A stretch of 64,000 nt of DNA from Tabrizicola sp. (lineage in GTDB: Bacteria; Pseudomonadota; Alphaproteobacteria; Rhodobacterales; Rhodobacteraceae). Location: assembly GCF_016792905.1 (NCBI RefSeq), contig NZ_JAEULP010000088.1, positions 1-64,000 of the forward strand. Reading direction: 5' to 3'. The position numbers were made by a program, and so were the translations under genes. This document shows, piece by piece, positions 40,573 to 48,044 of this stretch. Each line of letters begins with the position of its first letter. The first letter of the stretch is position 1. Below the pieces are notes generated by a model. The model had not been told where the DNA came from. It did no database searches and worked only from the letters and a program-made list of their open reading frames with translations.

Positions 40573-41729
40573 GCGCCTCCCCCGACCTCTGGCTCCTCCC
40601 CGACGCGATCTGGGACGGCACCCGGCTCAGGTCCGGCACGGCGCTCGGCATCGCGGGCGCTCGCAGCCTCACCCTCGCCGAAACCGCAAGCCTCCCCGCC
40701 TCCGCCCCGATCCGCCGCATCCCCGGCACGCTCACGCCGGGCTTTCTCGACCTGCAGGTGAACGGCGGCGGCGACGCGCTCCTGAACAACGACCAGACCC
40801 CCGAGGCCCTGCACCGCATGGCGGCCGCGCACCGCCGCTTCGGCACCATCGGCATCCTGCCCACCGTCATCACCGACGCGCCCGACGTCCTGGCCCGCGC
40901 TGTAGGCGCCGTGCTGGCCGCCCAGGCCGAGACACCCGCAGATCGCAGCCTCCTCGGTCTCCACATCGAAGGCCCGCACCTGTCGATCCCCCGTCGCGGC
41001 ACCCATGCCCCGGAATGGATCCGCCCCTTCGAAGCGGCAACGCTCGCCCATATCCAGCGCCTCCGCGCTGCCGGCATCTTCGTCAAGATCACCGTCGCCC
41101 CCGAAAGCGTGACCCCCGAACAGGTCCGCCAGATCGCAGCCACCGGCGCCGTGGTCTCCATCGGCCACTCCGATGCTACGGCAGATGAAACCCGCGTGCT
41201 TCTCGACGCGGGCGCCACCTGCTTCACCCATCTCTTCAACGCCATGTCGCCGATGCTGAATCGTGCCCCCGGCGTGACCGGCGCCTGCATCAACTCCACC
41301 GCCTTTGCGGGCATCATCTGCGACGGCATCCACGTCGCCGACGAGATGGTCGGCCTCGCCATCCGCGCAAGGCCGATGCCGGGCCGGATGGTCCTCGTCT
41401 CCGACGCCATGTGTACCGTCGGCGGCTCCGACCATTTCCGCCTCTATGGGCAGGACATCTGGCTGAAGGACGGCCGCCTCGTCAACGCCGAGGGCTCGCT
41501 CGCGGGCGCGCATGTCACCATGGCCGAAGGCCTCCGCCGCCTGATCGCGCAGGTCGGCACCCCGCCCGAGACCGCCCTCGACATGGCCACCGCCGCTCCC
41601 GCCCGCCTCCTCGACCGCCCCGACCTCGCAACACCCGAACACCGCGACCTCGCCGACCTCCTCCTCCTCGCGTCCGACTGGACCGTCACCGGCACAGTCG
41701 CGGACCAGCTGCAAACCCAAGCCGCCTGA
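40569..41729 (+). CDS. nagA: N-acetylglucosamine-6-phosphate deacetylase
   Basis: 386 residues, amidohydrolase fold. Ligand and catalytic residues visible are E134 (LHIEGPHLS), H200 (SIGHSDATADE), H221 (FTHLFNAMSPM) and the catalytic D279 (LVSDAMCTVGG). The PGFLDLQVNGGGD motif at the barrel start replaces the more usual PGxIDxHxHG. It may deacetylate GlcNAc-6-P, GalNAc-6-P or both. Last gene of the operon, coupled to kbaZ by ATGA; two element A copies and a full element B follow. Confidence 0.9.
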   Translation: MSASPDLWLLPDAIWDGTRLRSGTALGIAGARSLTLAETASLPASAPIRRIPGTLTPGFLDLQVNGGGDALLNNDQTPEALHRMAAAHRRFGTIGILPTVITDAPDVLARAVGAVLAAQAETPADRSLLGLHIEGPHLSIPRRGTHAPEWIRPFEAATLAHIQRLRAAGIFVKITVAPESVTPEQVRQIAATGAVVSIGHSDATADETRVLLDAGATCFTHLFNAMSPMLNRAPGVTGACINSTAFAGIICDGIHVADEMVGLAIRARPMPGRMVLVSDAMCTVGGSDHFRLYGQDIWLKDGRLVNAEGSLAGAHVTMAEGLRRLIAQVGTPPETALDMATAAPARLLDRPDLATPEHRDLADLLLLASDWTVTGTVADQLQTQAA

Positions 41730-41740
41730 GCCCGCCCGCC

Positions 41741-41773
41741 TTTCATCTTTGCCAGAAATATCCCCGCCGGAGG
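41741..41773 (+). repeat. Element A copy 5
   Basis: TTTCATCTTTGCCAG plus AAATATCCCCGCCGGAGG, 12 bases after the nagA stop. One base longer than the standard form; paired with copy 6, 58 bases away. Confidence 0.8.
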
Positions 41774-41798
41774 CAGCCCACCCCCCCGCGCCCTGCAC

Positions 41799-41829
41799 TT
41801 TCATACTGGAAAAATATCCCCGCCGGAGG
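41799..41829 (+). repeat. Element A copy 6
   Basis: TTTCATACTGGA followed by AAAATATCCCCGCCGGAGG; one base shorter than the standard form. A complete element B begins seven bases later. Confidence 0.8.
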
Positions 41830-41835
41830 CGTCAA

Positions 41836-41898
41836 CCCGAGGAGGAGGCGCAGCCTGACGACGAGAAAAAAGGCTCGCGCCGCAAGGCGCTCCTTTCA
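41836..41898 (+). repeat. Element B copy 1
   Basis: Starts CCCGAGGAGGAGGCGCAGCC, continues through GACGACGAGAAAAAAGG, then a stem-loop GCGCC-GCAA-GGCGC (41877-41890) and TCCTTTCA. It shares its first 40 bases almost entirely with the copy near 46,470, but the stem sequence differs. It lies between nagA and the convergent lipoprotein gene, so it may be a transcription end for nagA. Confidence 0.75.
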
Positions 41899-41920
41899 GT
41901 ACCCCGCCCTCACCCGGGGA

Positions 41921-42394
41921 CTACGGCCCGTAGACCGTCACCTCCGGCAACTCGGTCAGTGAAATCCCCAGCGCCTGGAAGGCCGCCAGCGACAGAAGCG
42001 CCCCGCCCGTCCCCGGCCGCAACTCCACCGCCAGGCTCTTGCCCGCCGCCGTCACGATTCGCCCCTGCGCCTTGTCCTTGACCAGCGCGGACGACAGCCA
42101 GATCCCCTGCTCCGCCGGAGCCCCCAGCGCCACGACGACCTTGCCCAAGGCCCGTTCGCCCCCCGCCGCCGGGGCCGCCAGTGCCGCCGCCTTTTCCTCG
42201 GCCGTGGTCTTGTCCAGCACCTCCGCGCTCACCGCCCGCGCGCCCAGCGCCGTCGTCGCAACCGCCGGGGCGAACTCGGTGGCCGGCTGCGGCTCGGCAG
42301 GGCCGGTCACGCCGCTCGGCCCCCCGTCCTTCTGGAACAGGGCACAGCCCGACAGGGCGAGGGCGAACAGGGAAATGGATACGATCTGTTTCAT
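41921..42394 (-). CDS. Putative lipoprotein of unknown function
   Basis: 157 residues with a lipoprotein signal ([17 protein letters not shown]). An Ala/Pro-rich linker is followed by a conserved-looking C-terminal domain: [38 protein letters not shown] and [20 protein letters not shown] remember this domain from uncharacterised Rhodobacterales lipoproteins, with no known function. Divergent from moaA with an 86-bp gap. Confidence 0.75.
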   Translation of the reverse strand: MKQIVSISLFALALSGCALFQKDGGPSGVTGPAEPQPATEFAPAVATTALGARAVSAEVLDKTTAEEKAAALAAPAAGGERALGKVVVALGAPAEQGIWLSSALVKDKAQGRIVTAAGKSLAVELRPGTGGALLSLAAFQALGISLTELPEVTVYGP

Positions 42395-42480
42395 GGCCGG
42401 AAGCCTATCCTGCCGCCTCCGGCCCCGCAATCGTCGCTCGCGCACTTGTGCGGCCCCTCGCACAGGCCTACCTTCCCCCC

Positions 42481-43482
42481 ATGACCCCGCTTGTCGATCC
42501 CTTCGCCCGCGCCATCAGCTACCTGCGCGTCTCGGTCACCGACCGCTGCGACTTCCGCTGCACCTACTGCATGTCGGAACACATGACCTTCCTGCCCAAG
42601 GCCGACCTCCTCAGCCTCGAAGAACTCGACCGTCTCTGCACCGCCTTCATCCGCATGGGCGTCCAGAAACTCCGCATCACCGGCGGCGAACCCCTTGTCC
42701 GCAAGGGCATCCTCACCTTCTTCGAAGCCATGTCCCGCCACCTCGCCACCGGCGCGCTGCAGGAACTGACGCTTACCACCAACGGCAGCCAGCTTGCGAA
42801 ATTCGCCCAACCCCTTGCCGACCTCGGCGTCCGCCGGGTCAATGTCAGCCTCGACACCCTGAACCCCGCCAAATTCGCCCAGATCACCCGCTGGGGCCGC
42901 CTCCCCCAGGTCCTCGACGGGATCGAGGCCGCCAAATCCGCAGGCCTCCGTGTCAAGATCAACGCCGTCGCCCTGAAAGGCGTCAACGAGGACGAGCTTT
43001 TTCCCCTCCTCGACTGGTGCGCGACCGAAGGCCACGACCTCACCTTCATCGAGGTCATGCCCATGGGCGAGGACATGACCGCCACCCGGCTTGACCAGTA
43101 CTGGCCGCTGAAGGACCTCCGCGCCCGTCTGGCCGAACGGCTGACCCTCACCGACCTCGCCGAGCGCACCGGCGGACCCGCCCGCTATGTCCGGGTCAAC
43201 GAAACCGGGCAGAAGCTCGGCTTCATCACGCCCCTCACCCACAATTTCTGCGAAAGCTGCAACCGCGTGCGGCTGACCTGCACCGGCGAGCTTTACATGT
43301 GCCTCGGCCAGGAAGACATGGCCGACCTCCGCGCGCCCCTGCGCGCCAGCCCCGACGACACGATCGTCGAACAGGCGATCCGCGCCGCCATCGCGCGGAA
43401 ACCCAAGGGCCATGACTTCGACTACAGCCGCCAGAAGGTCGCGGGCCAGATCACCCGCCACATGAGCCACACCGGCGGCTGA
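42481..43482 (+). CDS. moaA: GTP 3',8-cyclase (molybdenum cofactor biosynthesis)
   Basis: Radical SAM enzyme for the first step of molybdopterin synthesis. 333 residues. The SAM cluster has C23, C27 and C30 (CDFRCTYC), and the second cluster C257, C260 and C274. GGEPLVRKG binds SAM. The protein ends in the essential Gly-Gly tail (HTGG). The upstream ATG-containing frame lies in the divergent lipoprotein and is not used. No other moa gene is adjacent. Confidence 0.96.
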   Translation: MTPLVDPFARAISYLRVSVTDRCDFRCTYCMSEHMTFLPKADLLSLEELDRLCTAFIRMGVQKLRITGGEPLVRKGILTFFEAMSRHLATGALQELTLTTNGSQLAKFAQPLADLGVRRVNVSLDTLNPAKFAQITRWGRLPQVLDGIEAAKSAGLRVKINAVALKGVNEDELFPLLDWCATEGHDLTFIEVMPMGEDMTATRLDQYWPLKDLRARLAERLTLTDLAERTGGPARYVRVNETGQKLGFITPLTHNFCESCNRVRLTCTGELYMCLGQEDMADLRAPLRASPDDTIVEQAIRAAIARKPKGHDFDYSRQKVAGQITRHMSHTGG

Positions 43483-43490
43483 AGGCCCAG

Positions 43491-43514
43491 GCAAATCCTT
43501 TCGAAAAGATTTGC
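43491..43514. terminator. Near-perfect 24-bp palindrome between convergent moaA and hemP
   Basis: GCAAATCC-TTTCGAAA-AGATTTGC with only one mismatched pair, nine bases after the moaA stop and 36 bases from the hemP stop on the opposite strand. Lying between convergent genes, it probably acts as a bidirectional transcript end, although a strong U-tract is missing. Confidence 0.55.
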
Positions 43515-43549
43515 AATATCCCTCGAAGGATCTTGGTCCGCCCCGACCC

Positions 43550-43708
43550 CTACTTCGTCAGGATCAGCTTGCCCGCCCGCGTGATCCGCAAGGCATAGAC
43601 CTGCCCGTCCAGCATGATCCGCGCCAGGCTACCGCCTTCGGTCAGCGCGCGGGCATCGTGGACCGGCGTCGCATCCGCCGTCAGCCAGGGTTCGACATGG
43701 GCGTTCAT
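43550..43708 (-). CDS. hemP: Hemin uptake protein HemP
   Basis: 52 residues, read directly from the sequence. The HemP-family C-terminus (YALRITRAGKLILTK) is unmistakable, preceded by ARIMLDGQV. GGAGG lies seven bases before the ATG. HemP genes usually accompany heme uptake receptors and are iron-regulated; no hmu/hem transport gene is adjacent here. The ATG overlaps the stop of a 40-aa ORF. Confidence 0.88.
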   Translation of the reverse strand: MNAHVEPWLTADATPVHDARALTEGGSLARIMLDGQVYALRITRAGKLILTK

Positions 43709-43827
43709 TTGCTGACCTCCAGCCGGGCGATCAGGGCTTCCAGCACCTGCCCCGGGAACACCCCGGACATGGCGCTCAGCAACAGGTCCAAAAAATCGGC
43801 ACGCGGGGCCGCATCACGGTCGGGCAT
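43705..43827 (-). CDS. 40-aa ORF translationally coupled to hemP
   Basis: Tiny ORF (starts MPDRDAAPRADFLDLL, ends ARLEVSK), with GGAG six bases before its ATG and ATGA overlap with hemP. One hydrophobic/amphipathic helix (DFLDLLLSAMSGVFPGQVLE) is visible. I do not recognise it. Because its SD and coupling are good and it is the first frame after the presumed promoter, it is likely translated. Confidence 0.55.
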   Translation of the reverse strand: MPDRDAAPRADFLDLLLSAMSGVFPGQVLEALIARLEVSK

Positions 43828-43887
43828 GGTGAACTCCACCTGTTTGAAGGACACCGGGCGTGCCCGAACGGGGCTGGCTGGGTTTCT

Positions 43888-43924
43888 GGGATATATCCCT
43901 ACTAAAATAGTCAACCATGTCAAG
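43888..43924 (-). promoter_or_regulatory. Candidate promoter/operator of the hemP transcript
   Basis: On the minus strand there are two TTGAC-type hexamers (TTGACA and TTGACT). They are followed by the short palindrome ACTATTTTAGT and the perfect palindrome GGGATATATCCC (43888-43899), 60 bases before the 40-aa ORF. This is the most AT-rich piece of the locus. Iron-responsive control (Irr, RirA or Fur-like) is expected for hemP, but I cannot assign either palindrome to a known box. Confidence 0.4.
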
Positions 43925-43984
43925 CCCACATTCCACTGGCCCTGCCCGCGCCAGACGCTATCCTCCGCACCGGACGCCCATGAC

Positions 43985-45010
43985 ATGACCCAAGACCCCG
44001 CCGGATCGCTGCTGTCCCTGCCCCCGCCAATGCTCGCGGCCGCGGCCCTCGCCACCCTTGCCGATGCGCATTGGGGCGTCTCGGGGACGCTCCACCCCCT
44101 CACCTCCGAGCGTGACCAGAATCACCGGCTCGACACCGCAACCGGCCAGTTCACCCTGAAACTCGCCAACCCGGCCGAGCCCGCCGCCCTCACCGAATTC
44201 CAGACCCTCGCCCTGCTCCACGCCGCGGCCCGGGCCCCGGATCTGCCCATTCCCCGCGTCATACCCGCCCAGGACGGGCGCCCGGTCATCCCCACTCCGG
44301 ATGGCGCCCTGCGCCTCCTCACCTGGCTTCCCGGCACACCGCTGGCCCACCTGCCCCGCTCTAAGCCGCTCGCCGCCGCGATCGGCACCGCGCTCGGCCG
44401 CCTCGACGCGACCCTCGCCAGCTTCCACCACCCCGCCGCCGATCACCACCTGCTCTGGGACATCCGCAACTCTCTCGACCTCGCCCCCCTCCTTCCCGCG
44501 CTGCCCGACGACCTGCGCCCCCGCATCGACACGGTCCTCGCCCGGTTTGCCGCCCATACTGCCCCCGCCCTCGCAGCCCTGCCGCGTCAGGTGATCCACG
44601 GCGATTTCAACCCCCACAACCTCCTCGCCGACCCTGCCGACCCCACCCGACTGACCGGACTCCTCGACTTCGGCGACATGACGCTGTCGCACCGCATCTG
44701 CGACCTCGCCGTCGCGGCCTCCTACCTGATCGAGCCCGCCGATCCGATGTCCCTCCTGATCCCCCTCACCCGCGCCTACCATCGGGCCAACCCCCTGACC
44801 GCGCCGGAAATCGCGCTCCTCCCCGACCTGATCACCGCCCGCCTCGCAACCACCCTCACGATCACCGCCTGGCGCGCCGCCCGCTACCCGCAGAACGCGG
44901 CCTACATCCTGCGCAACGCCCCCACCTCCCGCGCGGGCCTCGACGCGCTGACCGACCCGGCCGCCCTGACCGATGCTCTCCTCCAAGCCTGCGAAAGGCC
45001 AAGCCCATGA
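43985..45010 (+). CDS. Aminoglycoside-phosphotransferase-fold kinase (hydroxylysine-kinase-like)
   Basis: 341 residues, APH/choline-kinase fold. The Brenner-type catalytic loop is QVIHGDFNPHNLLAD and the metal-binding Asp is in GLLDFGDMTLSHRICDLA. The only in-frame ATG at the start is MTQDPAGS. It is coupled by ATGA to an AGXT2-like aminotransferase. Eukaryotic AGPHD1 (hydroxylysine kinase) belongs to the same subgroup and works with the phospholyase AGXT2L2, so a kinase/phospholyase pair acting on an amino alcohol is the best guess. The substrate is inferred. Confidence 0.8.
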   Translation: MTQDPAGSLLSLPPPMLAAAALATLADAHWGVSGTLHPLTSERDQNHRLDTATGQFTLKLANPAEPAALTEFQTLALLHAAARAPDLPIPRVIPAQDGRPVIPTPDGALRLLTWLPGTPLAHLPRSKPLAAAIGTALGRLDATLASFHHPAADHHLLWDIRNSLDLAPLLPALPDDLRPRIDTVLARFAAHTAPALAALPRQVIHGDFNPHNLLADPADPTRLTGLLDFGDMTLSHRICDLAVAASYLIEPADPMSLLIPLTRAYHRANPLTAPEIALLPDLITARLATTLTITAWRAARYPQNAAYILRNAPTSRAGLDALTDPAALTDALLQACERPSP

Positions 45011-46320
45011 CCCGCCAGACCGCCATGCTGAACGCCTACACCCCCGGCGCCGGGCAGCTCTCGCCCGGGGACCGCAGCCTCGCCGACCGCCGCGCCGCGG
45101 CCCTCGGCCCGGCCTATCGTCTCTTCTACGATACCCCCGTGCACCTGGTCAGGGGCGAAGGCGTCCATCTCTACGACGCCCAGGGCAGCGCCTATCTCGA
45201 CTGCTACAACAACGTGGCGTCCGTCGGCCATTGCCATCCCCGCGTCGTCCAGGCCATGGCCACACAGGCCGCGACGCTCGCCACCCACACCCGCTACCTG
45301 CACGAGACGATCCTGACCTATGCCGAGCGTCTCCTCGCCCTCTTCCCGGCCGAGCTTCCCCATGTGATGTTCACCTGCACCGGCTCCGAGGCGAACGACC
45401 TCGCCCTCCGCATCGCCCGCGCCGCCACTGGCGGCACCGGGATCATCGTCACCGACAACGCCTATCACGGCGTCACGCTGGCCACTGCCGAGATGACGAT
45501 GTCGTTCGGCCCCGCCGTCGCCCCCGGTCCCACGGTCTTCCCGATTCCCGCCCCCTCCGCCGCAAACTACCCGCAGGGCATCGCCGCCGGTTTCGCCCAG
45601 GCTGTCACCAAGGCTTGCGACCGCATGGCCGCACAGGGGATCAAGCCCGCGCTCCTGATCGTCGACACGATCTTCTCCTCCGACGGCGTCTTCCCCGACC
45701 CCGAGGGCTTCCTTGCCCCCGCCGCCGCCGCGATCCGCAAGGCCGGAGGCCTCTTCCTCGCCGACGAGGTCCAGCCCGGCTTCGGCCGCACCGGCAGCCG
45801 GTTCTGGGGCTTCGAGCGGCACGGCCTGATCCCAGACATGGTCTCGATGGGCAAGCCGATGGGCAACGGCTACCCCCTCGCGGGCCTTGCCCTGCAACCC
45901 CGGGTCATCGCCGATTTCGGCGCCAAGGCGCGCTATTTCAACACCTTCGGCGGCAATGCCGTCGCCGCCGCCGTGGGGCTGGCCGTACTTGACGTGATCC
46001 GCGACGAAGCCTTGCAGGAAAATGCCGCCATCGTCGGCGCAGCCTTCGCCCGTGGCCTGCGCAGCCTCGCCCAGCGCCACGAGGCTCTCGGCGACACCCG
46101 CGCGGCGGGCCTTTTCATCGGCCAGACCATCCTGACCGACGGCAAGCCCGACCCCGTCCGCGCCGCGCGCCTCGTCAACGCGCTCCGCGACAACCGCATC
46201 CTGATCAGCTCCACCGGCGCCAACGGCGACAGCCTGAAGATCCGCCCGCCCCTGCCCTTCAGCCTGGCGAACGTGGATCAGGTCCTCACCACCCTCGACC
46301 GCCTGCTCCCGACCCTCTGA
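45007..46320 (+). CDS. Class-III PLP aminotransferase-fold enzyme, AGXT2L/phospholyase-like
   Basis: 437 residues. PLP site elements are TCTGSEANDLALRIAR, Asp in LFLADEVQPGFGRTG and the Lys-containing MVSMGKPMGNGYPLAG, the form typical of the ethanolamine-phosphate / phosphohydroxylysine phospholyase group. Such enzymes eliminate phosphate and ammonia rather than transaminate. The overlapping kinase gene upstream supports this. A true aminotransferase remains possible. Confidence 0.82.
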   Translation: MTRQTAMLNAYTPGAGQLSPGDRSLADRRAAALGPAYRLFYDTPVHLVRGEGVHLYDAQGSAYLDCYNNVASVGHCHPRVVQAMATQAATLATHTRYLHETILTYAERLLALFPAELPHVMFTCTGSEANDLALRIARAATGGTGIIVTDNAYHGVTLATAEMTMSFGPAVAPGPTVFPIPAPSAANYPQGIAAGFAQAVTKACDRMAAQGIKPALLIVDTIFSSDGVFPDPEGFLAPAAAAIRKAGGLFLADEVQPGFGRTGSRFWGFERHGLIPDMVSMGKPMGNGYPLAGLALQPRVIADFGAKARYFNTFGGNAVAAAVGLAVLDVIRDEALQENAAIVGAAFARGLRSLAQRHEALGDTRAAGLFIGQTILTDGKPDPVRAARLVNALRDNRILISSTGANGDSLKIRPPLPFSLANVDQVLTTLDRLLPTL

Positions 46321-46330
46321 CCCGCCAGTC

Positions 46331-46362
46331 GTTCGTCTTTGCCCCGATACCCCCGCTGGAGG
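46331..46362 (+). repeat. Element A copy 7 (degenerate)
   Basis: GTTCGTCTTTGCCCCGATACCCCCGCTGGAGG-type copy (split here as GTTCGTCTTTGCC and CCGATACCCCCGCTGGAGG), 11 bases after the stop of the class-III enzyme. It is the most diverged copy in the window. Confidence 0.6.
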
Positions 46363-46391
46363 CAGCGATCTCCCGCCAGCTCCTCCCGGTC

Positions 46392-46423
46392 ATTCATACT
46401 GGTGCAAATATCCCGGCCGGAGG
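46392..46423 (+). repeat. Element A copy 8
   Basis: ATTCATACTGGTG plus CAAATATCCCGGCCGGAGG, 61 bases after copy 7. One base of the CCCCGCC core is changed, making CCGGCCGG self-complementary. Confidence 0.8.
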
Positions 46424-46469
46424 CTCCGACGGTCGTCCGAGGGCCAAGGCTCACCGACAGCAAACCAGC

Positions 46470-46530
46470 CCGAGGAGGAGGCGAAGCCCGACGACGAGAC
46501 AAAAGGTCTTCGCGCGTCAGCGCTCAATTC
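46470..46530 (+). repeat. Element B copy 2
   Basis: CCCGAGGAGGAGGCGAAGCC, then GACGACGAGACAAAAGG, then a GCGC-GTCA-GCGC stem-loop and TCAATT. Compared with copy 1, the 5' half is nearly identical while the hairpin keeps its shape with different loop and flanks. Confidence 0.75.
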
Positions 46531-46621
46531 GAAAACCGCCCCGACCCGCGCGGCCGTCAGCCGGTTAGGAAACCGTTACCGGCCAAAGGCAAGCAGCTGA
46601 TTTCGCATGGAAAACAGAAAA

Positions 46622-46636
46622 TGTCCACCGTGGACA
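46622..46636 (-). terminator. Palindromic terminator after phoB (copy 2 of a repeated motif)
   Basis: TGTCCACCGTGGACA one base beyond the phoB stop. On the minus strand it is followed by TTTTCTGTTTTCC, a clear U-rich run, which makes it a good intrinsic terminator. Identical 15-base core to the copy after gph. Confidence 0.7.
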
Positions 46637-46637
46637 C

Positions 46638-47330
46638 TCAGCCCAGCGCGTAGCCCGCACCGCGCACGGTCCGCACCGGATCGGCCCCGCCATGCAGCAT
46701 CAGGCTCTTCCGCAGGCGCCCGACATGCACGTCCACCGTCCGGGTGTCGACATAGATATCCCGCCCCCAGACCAGGTCCAACAGCTGTTCGCGGGAAAAC
46801 ACCCGCCCCGGCCGCTCCATCAGCGTGACCAGAAGCTTGAACTCGGTCGGCCCCAGCTTCAAGACCTTCTCCGCCCGGTAGACCCGGTGGCTCTCCGGGT
46901 CGAGCCGGATATCGTCATGCTCCAGCACCACTCCGGCGGTCGAAGGCCGGACCCGCCGCAGCTGCGCCCGCGCCCGCGCCATGAGTTCCAGCACCGAATA
47001 GGGTTTCACGACGTAGTCGTCCGCCCCGGTTTCCAGACCCCGGATGCGGTCCACCTCCTCGGCCCGGGCCGAGAGCATGATGATCGGGATCCCCCGCGTC
47101 TCGGGTCGCATCTTCAGCCGACGGCAGACCTCGATGCCGGAAACCTTCGGCATCATCCAGTCCAGGATGATGATGTCGGGCTCCTCCTCGTCGACCAGCA
47201 CCAAGGCATCCTCGCCATTGTCGGCCTGGGTCACGGCAAAGCCCTCGGCCTCCAGGTTGTAGGCCAGCACCGTCCGCTGCGCCGGTTCGTCCTCGACCAG
47301 CAGAACCCTTGGTTGTCCGCCCTTGCCCAT
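46638..47330 (-). CDS. phoB: Phosphate regulon response regulator PhoB
   Basis: 230 residues. The receiver domain has the acidic pair in LLVEDEP, the phospho-acceptor D57 (IIILDWMMP), and the switch Ser/Thr and Lys (MLSARAEE; YVVKPYS). The OmpR/PhoB winged helix (about 130-230) has GPTEFKLLVTLMERPGRVFS and TVDVHVGRLRKSL. It follows phoU by 2 bp. The cognate PhoR kinase gene is not in the window. Confidence 0.94.
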   Translation of the reverse strand: MGKGGQPRVLLVEDEPAQRTVLAYNLEAEGFAVTQADNGEDALVLVDEEEPDIIILDWMMPKVSGIEVCRRLKMRPETRGIPIIMLSARAEEVDRIRGLETGADDYVVKPYSVLELMARARAQLRRVRPSTAGVVLEHDDIRLDPESHRVYRAEKVLKLGPTEFKLLVTLMERPGRVFSREQLLDLVWGRDIYVDTRTVDVHVGRLRKSLMLHGGADPVRTVRGAGYALG

Positions 47331-47332
47331 GC

Positions 47333-48034
47333 TCAGGTTCCCGTCCCGGTGCTGTCAACCTTGGGTCGCTCGTCACCCGGCAACGCCCCCGTCACCAGAT
47401 AGATCACCTGCTCGGCGACCGAGGTCGCATGGTCCCCGACCCGCTCGATGTTCTTGGCAATGAAATGCAGATGCATGCAGGGCCCGATATTGCGCGGGTC
47501 CTCCATCATGTGGGTCAGGAACTCGCGGAAGATCGAGTTGTACATCTGATCGATTTCACGATCGCGGGCGCGCACGTCCTCCGCCAGCTTCACGTCGCGG
47601 CGGATATAGGCGTCCAGCGCGTCGGTCAGCATCTGCACCACGGCTTTGGCCAGCCTGCGGATCGAGCCAGAGGCCCCGGCAACCGGCGTCATCCGCGACA
47701 GGATCGCCGTGCGTTTCGCCAGGTTCTTCGCGTAGTCTCCGGCCCGCTCCAGCGCGGCAGCAATTTTCATCACCGTCAGCACCGTCCGCAGGTCGCCCGC
47801 CGTCGGGCCGCGCAGCGCCAGAAGAAGCGCGCATTGGGTGTTGATCTGGTCCTCCAGCGCGTCGATAGCTGCGTCCCCGGCCCGCACCCGCGCGGCAAGA
47901 TCTTCGTCGCGGGTGTCCAGCGCCTCGGCTGCGTCCAGCAAGGCAACTTCCACCAGCCCCCCCATCCGCATGACCAAAGCCTGGGCGGTTTCGAGGTCGC
48001 GGTCGAAGGAGGAAACGATATGCGCGGTATTCAT
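47333..48034 (-). CDS. phoU: Phosphate signalling regulator PhoU
   Basis: 233 residues, two PhoU three-helix repeats with the family metal-cluster motifs E-x-x-x-D (ALERAGDYAKNLAKR in repeat 1, NIERVGDHATSVAEQV in repeat 2). It links PstSCAB transport status to PhoR/PhoB. The start MNTAHIVSSF has GGAGG-like AAGGAGGGG upstream and lies 10 bp after pstB. Confidence 0.94.
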   Translation of the reverse strand: MNTAHIVSSFDRDLETAQALVMRMGGLVEVALLDAAEALDTRDEDLAARVRAGDAAIDALEDQINTQCALLLALRGPTAGDLRTVLTVMKIAAALERAGDYAKNLAKRTAILSRMTPVAGASGSIRRLAKAVVQMLTDALDAYIRRDVKLAEDVRARDREIDQMYNSIFREFLTHMMEDPRNIGPCMHLHFIAKNIERVGDHATSVAEQVIYLVTGALPGDERPKVDSTGTGT

Positions 48035-48044
48035 GATCCCCTCC

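Larger units (their letters stand above)
46321..46637. other. 317-bp intergenic region with repeats, no gene
   Basis: Between the class-III enzyme and phoB (convergent) I see no coding frame. It holds two element A copies, one full element B and the palindromic terminator beyond phoB. The order A, A, B matches the region after nagA. Confidence 0.75.

Noticed and set aside
22739..46423. Element A copies as a CRISPR array or an IS end
   Set aside because: Spacing is irregular over 24 kb, there are no unique uniform spacers, no cas or transposase genes, and no target duplications.
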